Shown here piece by piece: positions 8,987 to 16,856 of a stretch of DNA of 64,000 nucleotides (within the stretch, counting starts at the first letter, position 1; each line of letters starts with the position of its first letter). Position numbers and translations under genes: made by a program. Location of the stretch: contig NZ_CH724125.1 in NCBI RefSeq assembly GCF_000153345.1, positions 313,653-377,652 of the forward strand. The letters run 5' to 3'. The notes beneath the pieces were generated by a model. It searched no databases. It was not told where the DNA came from and saw only the letters and a list, made by a program, of their open reading frames with translations. Source of the stretch: Neptuniibacter caesariensis (GTDB lineage: Bacteria > Pseudomonadota > Gammaproteobacteria > Pseudomonadales > Balneatricaceae).

Positions 8987-9855
8987 GCTTTTTCTCCATA
9001 GCTTCGACCTTTTTTAACTGATTTCTCGCGAATGGGTGGTTTATCATCGAGACTAATGCTGTGCTCACCGCTAAACACCAGGAAGCGCTTACCTTTGGCT
9101 CTGGCAAGCATGGTTATTCCGAGCTCCTTAGCTAACGCGAGCCCCATCTGTGTGACACCCGAGCGCGAAAGAAGAATAGGAATGCCCATCTGAGCGACCT
9201 TTATAACCATTTCTGAGGTAAGGCGGCCTGTGGTATAGAAAATTTTGTTGTGGGCATCGATATTATCAAGCCACATGCGACCAGCAAGTGTATCAACTGC
9301 ATTATGTCTGCCCACATCTTCAACAAAGGCGGTCACCTGGTCCATTTCACATATGCCGCAACCGTGAACAGCCCCCGCGTTTTTGTATGTGTCATTAAAG
9401 GCATTGAGATTATCGAGAAGTTGGTAGATTGTGCTCTGGCTTATGTTAACTTCGGGTAGCTCGATATCGGCTAGCTTATCCATAAGGCTGCCAAACATGG
9501 TTCCCTGACCGCAGCCCGTTGTTACTGTTCGCTGCTGTAATTTCTCCTCAAGGCCTTCTGGCTCTGAATGGGTCACGACAGCGGCAGCCTCGACATCCCA
9601 ATCGACTTGAATGGCTTTAATATCTTTCAGTGATTTTATGAAGGCTTGATTTCGCAGATAGCCAAGCACCAGGGCTTCCGGGTCCGCGCCCAGTGTCATA
9701 AGGGTCACAATCTCAATTTTGTTTAAATAGATGGTCAATGGACGTTCACAGGCAATCTGAACATCCTGAGCTTCGCCCTGTTCATCCATAACTTTCACAG
9801 TTTCAGTAAGTTCTGCTGATGCGTTGCTGATTATCGGTGTCGAAAGATCATTCAT
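8983..9855 (-). CDS. fdhD: Formate dehydrogenase sulfurtransferase FdhD (divergent cysteine pattern)
   Basis: FdhD passes sulfur from IscS to the Mo/W-bis-MGD cofactor, which activates formate dehydrogenase. Hallmarks here are the N-terminal ERPLTIYLNKIEIVTLM segment, the C-terminal EDVGRHNAVDT motif (about 179-189) and GRLTSEMVIKVA. The usual CXXC loop is altered: at 113-118 the sequence is TGCGQG, with only C115, while a CGIC pair (C166, C169) appears just before the DVGRHNA motif. It is first in an operon with the HTH/PBP regulator and has its own sigma54 promoter. Identity is firm; the chemistry of the changed cysteines is open. Confidence 0.92.
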   Translation of the reverse strand: MNDLSTPIISNASAELTETVKVMDEQGEAQDVQIACERPLTIYLNKIEIVTLMTLGADPEALVLGYLRNQAFIKSLKDIKAIQVDWDVEAAAVVTHSEPEGLEEKLQQRTVTTGCGQGTMFGSLMDKLADIELPEVNISQSTIYQLLDNLNAFNDTYKNAGAVHGCGICEMDQVTAFVEDVGRHNAVDTLAGRMWLDNIDAHNKIFYTTGRLTSEMVIKVAQMGIPILLSRSGVTQMGLALAKELGITMLARAKGKRFLVFSGEHSISLDDKPPIREKSVKKGRSYGEKA

Positions 9856-9917
9856 TACTAAACGCTCATCTATTTAGATTCAAAAGTCCGGCTGGATCTG
9901 TTCTTTGTCGATCAAAT

Positions 9918-9933
9918 AGCAATTTCTGTTCCA
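9918..9933 (-). promoter_or_regulatory. Sigma54 promoter of fdhD
   Basis: Minus-strand bases TGGAACAGAAATTGCT place GG and GC ten bases apart, as required for sigma54. The predicted start near 9907 lies about 50 bp before the fdhD ATG at 9855. The palindrome at 9999-10013 is upstream at roughly 100 bp and could serve both this promoter and the divergent one at 10099-10115. Confidence 0.68.
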
Positions 9934-9998
9934 TTCGCTAAATACCTAGTGATAGTGCGGGAAACTAAATTTCTTCTGCCTTATTTAGCGATGCTGGT

Positions 9999-10013
9999 GG
10001 GTCAAAATGTCCC
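9999..10013. promoter_or_regulatory. Candidate shared enhancer site between divergent sigma54 promoters
   Basis: GGGTCAAAATGTCCC is the cleanest copy of the palindrome found near each sigma54 promoter of this region. It lies about 100 bp from the fdhD start of transcription and about 115 bp from that of the DUF3305 operon, so one bound activator could serve both. The rest of the 297-bp intergenic stretch 9856-10152 shows only the two promoters. Confidence 0.6.
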
Positions 10014-10098
10014 AACTGTCTGTAGGGTTGTGCCATTTTGTAGTATCTGGCTGGCCTTTAATGCTGAGTGTTGCCTTGGAGCGCCCGGCTTTAAAGGC

Positions 10099-10115
10099 TT
10101 GGCCCATGCTTTGCA
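10099..10115 (+). promoter_or_regulatory. Sigma54 promoter of the DUF3305-DUF3306 genes
   Basis: TTGGCCCATGCTTTGCA is a near-consensus sigma54 promoter with GG (10101-10102) and GC (10113-10114) correctly spaced. The start of transcription should fall near 10127, 26 bp before the ATG at 10153. Confidence 0.75.
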
Positions 10116-10152
10116 GTAGCAGGCGGATATTACATTTCATCAGGGTATAACC

Positions 10153-10596
10153 ATGGATCTTCAGAAAACGGCCGATGTGTGGCCTATGCAGGTCGCTTTG
10201 CTTGCAGAAACAGTCGAGGTTAATGGCTGGGAGTCGCTTAGGTGGAAGATAAAGGAACTTAGACCAGATCAGTTAATGGAGTCTGGTTACACAGATGTAG
10301 CGCTTGAACTTCATAAGGATGAGCGTACGGCATATCGCTTCAATCTTAACTCTAAGCAGCCTCATCTTTTTGTCCTCTGTCAGGAGGATGAATTAGGAGA
10401 AGAACTTACCCCTGTGCACATCACGGCCAGCCAGGACGATGCTGCTTCATTTATGGATGGAGAGCATCAGCTTATTGAGCTGCCAATGCCTGCGGCGGTG
10501 CAGTGCTGGATCGATGTCTATCTGGGTGTGCATGGTGAGCTGATTGATGAGGGCAAGAAAAAGAAGAAAGGACGAGGACGTAGCAGTGGTCGATAG
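10153..10596 (+). CDS. DUF3305 family protein associated with formate dehydrogenase
   Basis: A 147-residue cytoplasmic protein beginning with the DUF3305 hallmark VWPMQVALLAETVEVNGWES and ending in a very basic tail (GKKKKKGRGRSSGR). DUF3305 genes occur next to DUF3306, fdhD and molybdenum formate dehydrogenases in many proteobacteria; the molecular role is not established. The acidic body and lysine/arginine tail suggest interaction with nucleic acid or a partner protein, but that is speculation. It overlaps the next gene slightly and is transcribed from the sigma54 promoter just upstream. Confidence 0.85.
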   Translation: MDLQKTADVWPMQVALLAETVEVNGWESLRWKIKELRPDQLMESGYTDVALELHKDERTAYRFNLNSKQPHLFVLCQEDELGEELTPVHITASQDDAASFMDGEHQLIELPMPAAVQCWIDVYLGVHGELIDEGKKKKKGRGRSSGR

Positions 10597-11137
10597 CAAC
10601 GAATCATTTTTCTCACGTTGGTCGCAACGGAAAGCAGAAAGTAGGGATCAGCCTGAGCAGGAATCTCCGCTATCAGATGATTCTTTAGCGGGCAGTGCGG
10701 ATGAGATCAGCGAAGACTCCCCTTCTATTGAGGATGCGCCCCCGGAGCTGACTGATGAGGATATGCCTCCGGTTGAAAGCCTTGATGAGCAGTCTGATTT
10801 TTCTCAGTTCTTGTCACCTGGCGTCAGTGAAGAGTTGCGCAATCTCGCCTTACGAAAGCTCTTTATGCTGCCTGAATTCAATTTAAGAGACGGCCTGAAT
10901 GACTATGACGACGATTTCAGCAAAATGCCGGAGCTTACCGAAGCCGTTGTTTCCAAATTACGTAGTTGGGTGAACGACAAAGGCGATGAAATAAAAGAGC
11001 AGATTGCTGAGGACATTCAGGGGGCGGAAGAAGTGTCCACTGATGAAAGTCAGGATTCGGTTGTTCAGAAGCCAGAGTCTTTGGATTTCAGTGATTATGA
11101 AGCTGATGAGCTGGGTGAGGCCGACATCGATGGTTGA
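10586..11137 (+). CDS. DUF3306 family protein associated with formate dehydrogenase
   Basis: A strongly acidic 183-residue protein whose first residues, NESFFSRWSQRK, are the DUF3306 signature. I place the start at GTG 10586 because GAGGA lies seven bases upstream and because the family normally begins at this point; an ATG at 10544 in frame would prefix a lysine/arginine-rich stretch that is just a shadow of the DUF3305 tail. The middle segment (LRNLALRKLFMLPEFNLRDG) is the conserved part; the C-terminus is low-complexity acidic. It overlaps DUF3305 by 11 bp. Function unknown beyond its constant association with formate dehydrogenase. Confidence 0.82.
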   Translation: MVDSNESFFSRWSQRKAESRDQPEQESPLSDDSLAGSADEISEDSPSIEDAPPELTDEDMPPVESLDEQSDFSQFLSPGVSEELRNLALRKLFMLPEFNLRDGLNDYDDDFSKMPELTEAVVSKLRSWVNDKGDEIKEQIAEDIQGAEEVSTDESQDSVVQKPESLDFSDYEADELGEADIDG

Positions 11138-11155
11138 TTGTGGCTTTCCCCAAAT

Positions 11156-11203
11156 TGACCACTTTGTCCCAGTGGTCTTTTAGCTAAAGGGACAAATTGT
11201 CAC
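11156..11203. promoter_or_regulatory. Two candidate enhancer sites upstream of the formate dehydrogenase operon
   Basis: TGACCACTTTGTCCC at 11156-11170 and GGGACAAATTGTCAC at 11189-11203 match the palindrome seen near the tup and fdhD promoters. They are about 100-140 bp upstream of the predicted sigma54 start of the formate dehydrogenase operon. Confidence 0.58.
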
Positions 11204-11272
11204 AACCGACCAAAAATCAACTTAATGAGCCTGATTGGTTCTCCATGGAGCAGAGTTATCTCTTTCAAAAAA

Positions 11273-11288
11273 TGGTTCTCTGCTTGCT
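11273..11288 (+). promoter_or_regulatory. Sigma54 promoter of the formate dehydrogenase operon
   Basis: TGGTTCTCTGCTTGCT has GG at 11274-11275 and GC at 11286-11287, exact sigma54 spacing, with TTGC in the -12 box. The predicted start near 11299 leaves a 100-base leader before the polyferredoxin gene at 11399. Confidence 0.68.
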
Positions 11289-11398
11289 TTATTAATTAAC
11301 AAAAAACGGCCCCTCATTACGAGCAAGCTGTTATGACCCCGGTAAGTTAGTGAGCAACGTCATCGTACGTATAACTCTGGGGTTCGGTGAGGTAGAGA

Positions 11399-13066
11399 AT
11401 GACGATAGAGCAAAGTAGTAATGCACTGGCGGTTGCCAGCGCTACAGCAAAAGTAATGCTGCCACATAATCTGGCACCAGCCACTGTGTCATACAGTACT
11501 TACGGGCATCTGCTAATTACAGGGCCTGAGGATCGTATGCGTCTGGTTGCTGAGCAGCTTAAAGGTATGGCTAGCATCACCCTCCTCGCTACAGAAAAGA
11601 TCTCTAATCTGGATGAAGAACATCTGGAAAAAGCAGCGTCAGCTTCGCCTGAATTAAAACTCTACGAGTTTCCGTTGAATTCCGTGAAAGGTTTCCTTGG
11701 CCAATACCTGGTTTCCATTACGCATGCAGGTCAAACTGAGAACTTGGCAAAGATATCTCAGAATCGAGTGCACTTTGATCTCATTCTGAATTTGGCGGAT
11801 CAGTGTCTGTTCGGATCGGAACTTCCCCCGGCAGGCTATTTCCATGTACGAGAAGATGATCAAAACCTGGCTGCGGTTATCTCAGATCTGCCCAACTATA
11901 TAGGCGAATTTCAAAAGCCAAAATATTTCCATATTAATAATGATATTTGCGCCCACAGTAGCCGTGGTCAAACCGGCTGTACGCGCTGTCTGGATGTATG
12001 TCCCGCCGATGCGATCAGTTCTATAAATGATTTGGTTAATATTGATCCGCACATGTGTCATGGTGCAGGTGGATGTGCGACTGCGTGTCCGACTGGAGCA
12101 ATTAGTTACGCACTACCGCAACCCTTAAGAATGCATGAGTATCTTCAACGGTTATTGCAGGCCTATCAGGCAGAAGGCGGAAGTGACCCAGTTGTATTAC
12201 TGCATGACCATGAAGCTGGCGCAGAGCTGGTTACAGCGATCCGTGAGCAAATTGCTGACAATGTTTTACCGGTACAGCTTGAAGAGTTAGCCGCAGCGGG
12301 TCAGGAATCATGGTTGTTGCTTGCAGCGTCTGGCGCCAAGATCCGGCTGCTTAAAATGCCTGCGTTGCCAGAGTCGATGGATGCGCTTCTTAAACGAGAG
12401 ATTAAGGTTACTCAACAGATTTTGACAGGTATTGGCTGCCCCGCTGATACGCTGGAGATGATCGATGCCGATCAACTGATTAGTGGTTCAACTATCAGCA
12501 ATGATCTGCAATTGATCCCTATCAAAATGGTAACGGATTCGAATAAGCGCGATGTTATTTTTACTGCTATTAACCATCTCGTAGAACAATCATCTGAATC
12601 GACAAACGATTCTGTTGCCCTCCCGGCGGGGGCTCCTTTCGGTCAGGTCAAAGTAGACAACGCTAAATGCACACTGTGCCTGTCCTGCGTCGCTGTCTGC
12701 CCGACCCAAGCTTTGACCGCTGGAGGGGAAACGCCGGCCCTTAATTTTGTTGAGCAAAGTTGCGTTCAATGCGGGCTTTGTGATTCAGCCTGCCCGGAAA
12801 ACGCTATTCAACTCGAAACCCGGTTATCACTTGTCGCCGAGCGATCAGAATCCATCTGCATTCACAAAGAAGATGCATTCGAGTGCATCAGTTGCGGTAA
12901 GCCATTTGCACCCAAAAGCACGGTAGAAAAAATGGTTGAGAAACTAAGTCAGCACCGTTTCTTTCAGGGCGAGGCCGTTAATCGTCTGAAAATGTGTGAA
13001 GACTGCCGGGTTAACGATATTTACACCGATCTGGCAGCCAATCCTGCCAAACAACTGGAACTGTAG
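11399..13066 (+). CDS. Polyferredoxin with four 4Fe-4S motifs, formate dehydrogenase-associated
   Basis: A 555-residue soluble protein without a signal peptide. Four ferredoxin-type cysteine motifs are visible: a first pair around residues 183-235 (GCTRCLDVCPADAIS and GCATACPTGAIS) and a second pair around 425-475 (CTLCLSCVAVCPTQAL and CVQCGLCDSACPENAI). Near the C-terminus CISCGKPF and CEDC form a possible zinc or extra metal site. Proteins of this layout lie beside formate dehydrogenase and a TorD-like chaperone in proteobacteria; they may carry electrons or assist assembly. It is the first gene of the fdh operon and ends 12 bp before the chaperone gene. Confidence 0.85.
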   Translation: MTIEQSSNALAVASATAKVMLPHNLAPATVSYSTYGHLLITGPEDRMRLVAEQLKGMASITLLATEKISNLDEEHLEKAASASPELKLYEFPLNSVKGFLGQYLVSITHAGQTENLAKISQNRVHFDLILNLADQCLFGSELPPAGYFHVREDDQNLAAVISDLPNYIGEFQKPKYFHINNDICAHSSRGQTGCTRCLDVCPADAISSINDLVNIDPHMCHGAGGCATACPTGAISYALPQPLRMHEYLQRLLQAYQAEGGSDPVVLLHDHEAGAELVTAIREQIADNVLPVQLEELAAAGQESWLLLAASGAKIRLLKMPALPESMDALLKREIKVTQQILTGIGCPADTLEMIDADQLISGSTISNDLQLIPIKMVTDSNKRDVIFTAINHLVEQSSESTNDSVALPAGAPFGQVKVDNAKCTLCLSCVAVCPTQALTAGGETPALNFVEQSCVQCGLCDSACPENAIQLETRLSLVAERSESICIHKEDAFECISCGKPFAPKSTVEKMVEKLSQHRFFQGEAVNRLKMCEDCRVNDIYTDLAANPAKQLEL

Positions 13067-13078
13067 GGAGTAATTAGG

Positions 13079-13708
13079 ATGAACATGATTAACGCAGCCC
13101 CTGCCCTACAGGAAACAGATGAATTACGTGCAGACATCTATGCCCTTCTTGCGTCGTTGTTACGTAAGTCACCCGACCAGTCATTGACTGACTGGTTGTC
13201 GGATATTGAGCCTGATCAAGATGAAGATACACCGATGACGCGTGCATGGAGCGCTTTAGCTTTGAATGCGCAGCATGCCCAAAGCACTCAGCTCGAAGAT
13301 GAATACCACCACTTGTTTATCGGTGTTGGTCGTGGAGAGCTTATGCCCTTTGGATGCTGGTATTTAACCGGTTCGCTGATGGAAAAGCCTCTGGTTCACC
13401 TGCGCGAAGATCTGAGTGTTCTGGGGTACGAAAGACAGGATCAAGTAAAAGAACCGGAAGATCACATTGCCGCACTTTGTGAGGTGATGAGTATGTTGAT
13501 CACCAGTGGTCGCGGTTACGAAATACAGCACCAGTTCTGGAGCAAACACATCGAGAGCTGGTCATCACGATTTTTTAACGATTTGCAAAAAGCGAAAAAC
13601 TCAGTTTTCTACAGTGCTGTAGGCCTCCTGGGTGAAGCGTTTATGCAACAGGAAGGTAACTGGTTTTTACAGTTATCCCCTGCCGCACTTGAGAGCGGAA
13701 AACAATAA
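13079..13708 (+). CDS. TorD/DmsD-family molybdoenzyme chaperone
   Basis: A 209-residue all-helical cytoplasmic protein of the TorD family. The diagnostic stretch LEDEYHHLFIGVGRGELMPFG (start only partly family-fixed) corresponds to the conserved E-x-x-x-L-F-x-G-P-x-x-P-x-x-P-like motif, with later EPEDHIAALCEVM. Such chaperones bind the Tat signal of a molybdoenzyme and hold it for cofactor insertion. Placement between the polyferredoxin and the Tat-signal-bearing alpha subunit makes the latter its likely client. Confidence 0.87.
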   Translation: MNMINAAPALQETDELRADIYALLASLLRKSPDQSLTDWLSDIEPDQDEDTPMTRAWSALALNAQHAQSTQLEDEYHHLFIGVGRGELMPFGCWYLTGSLMEKPLVHLREDLSVLGYERQDQVKEPEDHIAALCEVMSMLITSGRGYEIQHQFWSKHIESWSSRFFNDLQKAKNSVFYSAVGLLGEAFMQQEGNWFLQLSPAALESGKQ

Positions 13709-13753
13709 CAACAGGCAGATAGGCCTTAGGTCTAGTTGATGCGGAGAAAAAAC

Positions 13754-13957
13754 ATGAGCCAGGAAAAAAAGCCTGATACAGGACGCCGCGGCTTTCTTAA
13801 GAAACTGGGTTTAGCAGGTACCGCTGCTGGCGCTGTTGCTGTAGCAGGCACAGTGCAGGCAAAAGTAACAACGGCTGAATCCGGTGAGAAACAGGAAGGT
13901 TCCGGTTACAAAGAAACTGAGCACGTTCGTAATTTCTACGAAACACTGCGTAACTGA
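13754..13957 (+). CDS. Small Tat-signal protein of formate dehydrogenase operon
   Basis: A 67-residue protein consisting of a twin-arginine signal (GRRGFLKKLG, then a hydrophobic stretch ending VQAK) and a short hydrophilic tail with YKETEHVRNFYETLRN. This matches the short 'formate dehydrogenase region TAT target' family. I use ATG 13754, with GGAG seven bases upstream; an in-frame TTG at 13736 is less likely. It sits directly before the alpha subunit gene. It may be exported with the enzyme as a small accessory subunit, but no function is proven. Confidence 0.88.
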   Translation: MSQEKKPDTGRRGFLKKLGLAGTAAGAVAVAGTVQAKVTTAESGEKQEGSGYKETEHVRNFYETLRN

Positions 13958-13978
13958 TAGCCGCATAGAGGTGAGGAC

Positions 13979-16843
13979 ATGAACTTAACGAAGAAATCCG
14001 ATAAGCCTGCGGCTCCTTCCGCAGCTGCCGGACTCGGCTTGAGCCGCCGACGTTTCCTGAAAAATTCAGGTATTGCTGCAGGTGGTGTTGCCACAGCCAG
14101 CATGATGGCTCCTGGTATGATGCAGCAGGCTGAAGCAGCAACGACTGCTGCAGGCGCACCTACTGATGTGAAGCGTACTATCTGCTCGCACTGTTCTGTA
14201 GGCTGTGGTGTGTACGCTGAAGTTCAAAATGGGGTTTGGACAGGCCAGGAACCTGCATTCGACCATCCATTTAATGCTGGCGGTCATTGTGCAAAAGGTG
14301 CGGCACTGCGTGAACACGGTCACGGTGAGCGCCGTCTTAAATACCCAATGAAGCTGGTTGATGGTAAGTGGAAGAAGATTAGCTGGGACGATGCGATCAA
14401 TGAAGTTGGCGATAAAATGCTTCAGGTTCGCAAAGAGTCCGGCCCGGACTCTGTTTACTGGTTAGGTTCGGCTAAGTTCAGTAATGAACAGGCCTACCTA
14501 TTCCGTAAATATGCTGCTTTCTGGGGAACAAACAACGTAGACCATCAGGCACGTATCTGTCACTCGACCACAGTAGCGGGTGTTGCAAACACCTGGGGCT
14601 ATGGTGCAATGACTAACTCTTTCAACGATATTCACTTTGCTAAGTCGATTATCCTGATTGGTTCCAACCCTGCAGAAGCTCACCCGGTTTCCTTGCAGCA
14701 CATTTTCCGTGCTAAAGAGCGAAATAAAGCGCATATCATCTGTGTAGACCCTCGCTTCACACGTACTGCTGCGCATGCGAATGAATACATCCGTATTCGT
14801 CCTGGTTCTGACGTAGCCTTTATCTGGGGCTTGTTATGGCACATTTTCGAGAACGGCTGGGAAGATAAAGAGTTTATTCGTCAGCGTGTTTACGGCATGG
14901 ACGAAGTCCGTGAAGAAGTTAAGAAATGGACGCCTGAAGAAGTTGAGAACGTTACTGGTGTTAAGGGTTCTCAGATGCGCCGTGCAGCTAAAGAGCTGGC
15001 GGAGAATCGCCCAGGTACCGTTATCTGGTGTATGGGTGGTACCCAGCACACTACAGGTAACAACAATACTCGTGCTTACTGCATTCTGATGCTTGCGCTG
15101 GGTAATATGGGTACGTCTGGCGGCGGCACAAACATTTTCCGTGGCCACGATAACGTACAGGGCGCTACTGACCTTGGCGTACTTTCACATACCCTGCCTG
15201 GCTACTACGGTCTTTCTGATGGTGCCTGGAAACACTGGTCTAAAGTTTGGGATGTTGATTTTGAGTGGATGCAAAGCCGCTTTGATCAAGAGGTATACCG
15301 CAAACTGAAGCCGATGAACAATAAAGGTATCCCGGTTTCCCGCTGGATTGACGGTATCCTTGAAGACAAAAAACTGATGGATCAGAAAGACAACCTGCGC
15401 GTTATGGTTGCCTGGGGTCATGCGGTTAACTCGCAGACTCGTGGTCCAGAGATGAAGAAAGCGATAGAGAAGCTGGATACGCTGGTCATCGTTGACCCTT
15501 ATCCAACTCATGCAGCTGTCATGTCTGACCGTAAGAATGGTGTTTACCTGATTCCTGCTTGTACTCAGTTCGAAACTTACGGCTCTGTAACAGCGTCTAA
15601 CCGTTCTATTCAGTGGCGTGATCAGGTGATTGAGCCTCTGTTCGAATCAAAACCAGATCATGAAATCATGTATCTGTTCGCGAAGAAATTCGGTTTCGAA
15701 AAGCAGCTGTTCAAGAACATCGAAATTAAGAACAACCAACCTGTTGTTGAAGACATTACGCGTGAATTCAACAAAGGTATGTGGACTATCGGTTATACCG
15801 GCCAGAGCCCAGAGCGTCTGAAAACTCACCAGAAGAACTGGCATACTTTCAACTTTGATACCCTTAAGGGCGAAGGTGGTCCGGCGAATGGAGATTACTA
15901 CGGTATGCCTTGGCCTTGCTGGGGTACTGCAGAGCATGCGCATCCGGGTACACCAATTCTATATGATACAAGTAAGCCTGTTGCTGAAGGTGGTCTGACT
16001 TTTCGTGCTCGTTTCGGTGTTGAGCGTGACGGTGTCAGCCTGCTTGCAGAAGGTTCTTTCTCTAAAGGTTCTGATATTAAGGATGGCTACCCTGAATTCA
16101 GCGACAAGCTACTTAAGAAGCTTGGTTGGTGGGATGACCTGACCGCTGAAGAGAAGAAGCTGGCTGAAGGCAAAAACTGGAAAACAGACCTTTCAGGTGG
16201 TATCCAGCGTGTTGCTATCGCTCATGGCTGCTCTCCGTTCGGTAATGCCAAAGCTCGTGCAGTTGTCTGGACATTCCCGGACAAAGTACCGCTACACCGT
16301 GAGCCATTGTATACAGCTCGCCGTGATCTGGTGAGCAAGTATCCAACCTGGAACGACTCTGAATCTATGTACCGTCTACCGACCATGTACAAGTCGATTC
16401 AGGATAAAGATCTGTCTAAAGAATATCCGATCATTCTTACTTCCGGTCGTCTGGTTGAATATGAAGGTGGTGGTGAGGAGACACGTTCTAATCCTTGGTT
16501 GGCTGAATTGCAGCAAGAAATGTTCGTTGAAGTACATCCTGCTGATGCTAATACGCTGGGCTTTAAAGACGGCGATGACGTATGGGTAGAAGGTGCTGAA
16601 GGCGGTAAGGTGCTTGTGAAGGCGCTGGTAACTCGTCGTGTTGATCAAGGTGTTGTATTTATGCCATTCCACTTCGGCGGTAAGTTCCAGGGTAAAGACC
16701 TGACTGACAAGTACCCTGATGGTGCTGCACCTTATGTCGTTGGTGAAGCTGCCAACACAGCAACTACATACGGTTATGATCCGGTAACACAGATGCAGGA
16801 AACGAAAGTAACCCTGTGTCGCGTTCAGAAAGCTACTGCGTAA
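13979..16843 (+). CDS. fdhA: Formate dehydrogenase alpha subunit (Mo/W-bis-MGD, cysteine type)
   Basis: The 954-residue catalytic subunit oxidises formate to CO2. A Tat signal (SRRRFLKNSG, about 21-31) indicates export to the periplasm. A proximal 4Fe-4S site follows (CSHCSVGCGV, with a fourth cysteine in GHCAKGA), then the metal-ligand region ARICHSTTVAG, where cysteine takes the place of selenocysteine used in E. coli FDH-N. The C-terminal domain (ILTSGRLVEYEGGGEETRSNPWL onwards in part) is the MGD-binding fold. It is followed 13 bp later by the FeS subunit and then the cytochrome b. Whether the metal is Mo or W cannot be read from sequence; TupABC in the same regulon leans towards W. Confidence 0.95.
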   Translation: MNLTKKSDKPAAPSAAAGLGLSRRRFLKNSGIAAGGVATASMMAPGMMQQAEAATTAAGAPTDVKRTICSHCSVGCGVYAEVQNGVWTGQEPAFDHPFNAGGHCAKGAALREHGHGERRLKYPMKLVDGKWKKISWDDAINEVGDKMLQVRKESGPDSVYWLGSAKFSNEQAYLFRKYAAFWGTNNVDHQARICHSTTVAGVANTWGYGAMTNSFNDIHFAKSIILIGSNPAEAHPVSLQHIFRAKERNKAHIICVDPRFTRTAAHANEYIRIRPGSDVAFIWGLLWHIFENGWEDKEFIRQRVYGMDEVREEVKKWTPEEVENVTGVKGSQMRRAAKELAENRPGTVIWCMGGTQHTTGNNNTRAYCILMLALGNMGTSGGGTNIFRGHDNVQGATDLGVLSHTLPGYYGLSDGAWKHWSKVWDVDFEWMQSRFDQEVYRKLKPMNNKGIPVSRWIDGILEDKKLMDQKDNLRVMVAWGHAVNSQTRGPEMKKAIEKLDTLVIVDPYPTHAAVMSDRKNGVYLIPACTQFETYGSVTASNRSIQWRDQVIEPLFESKPDHEIMYLFAKKFGFEKQLFKNIEIKNNQPVVEDITREFNKGMWTIGYTGQSPERLKTHQKNWHTFNFDTLKGEGGPANGDYYGMPWPCWGTAEHAHPGTPILYDTSKPVAEGGLTFRARFGVERDGVSLLAEGSFSKGSDIKDGYPEFSDKLLKKLGWWDDLTAEEKKLAEGKNWKTDLSGGIQRVAIAHGCSPFGNAKARAVVWTFPDKVPLHREPLYTARRDLVSKYPTWNDSESMYRLPTMYKSIQDKDLSKEYPIILTSGRLVEYEGGGEETRSNPWLAELQQEMFVEVHPADANTLGFKDGDDVWVEGAEGGKVLVKALVTRRVDQGVVFMPFHFGGKFQGKDLTDKYPDGAAPYVVGEAANTATTYGYDPVTQMQETKVTLCRVQKATA

Positions 16844-16856
16844 GGAGTAACAGACA

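Noticed and set aside
10544-10588. Upstream ATG at 10544 for the DUF3306 gene
   Set aside because: It adds a basic stretch that merely mirrors the DUF3305 tail; GTG 10586 has GAGGA at the right distance and matches the family start.
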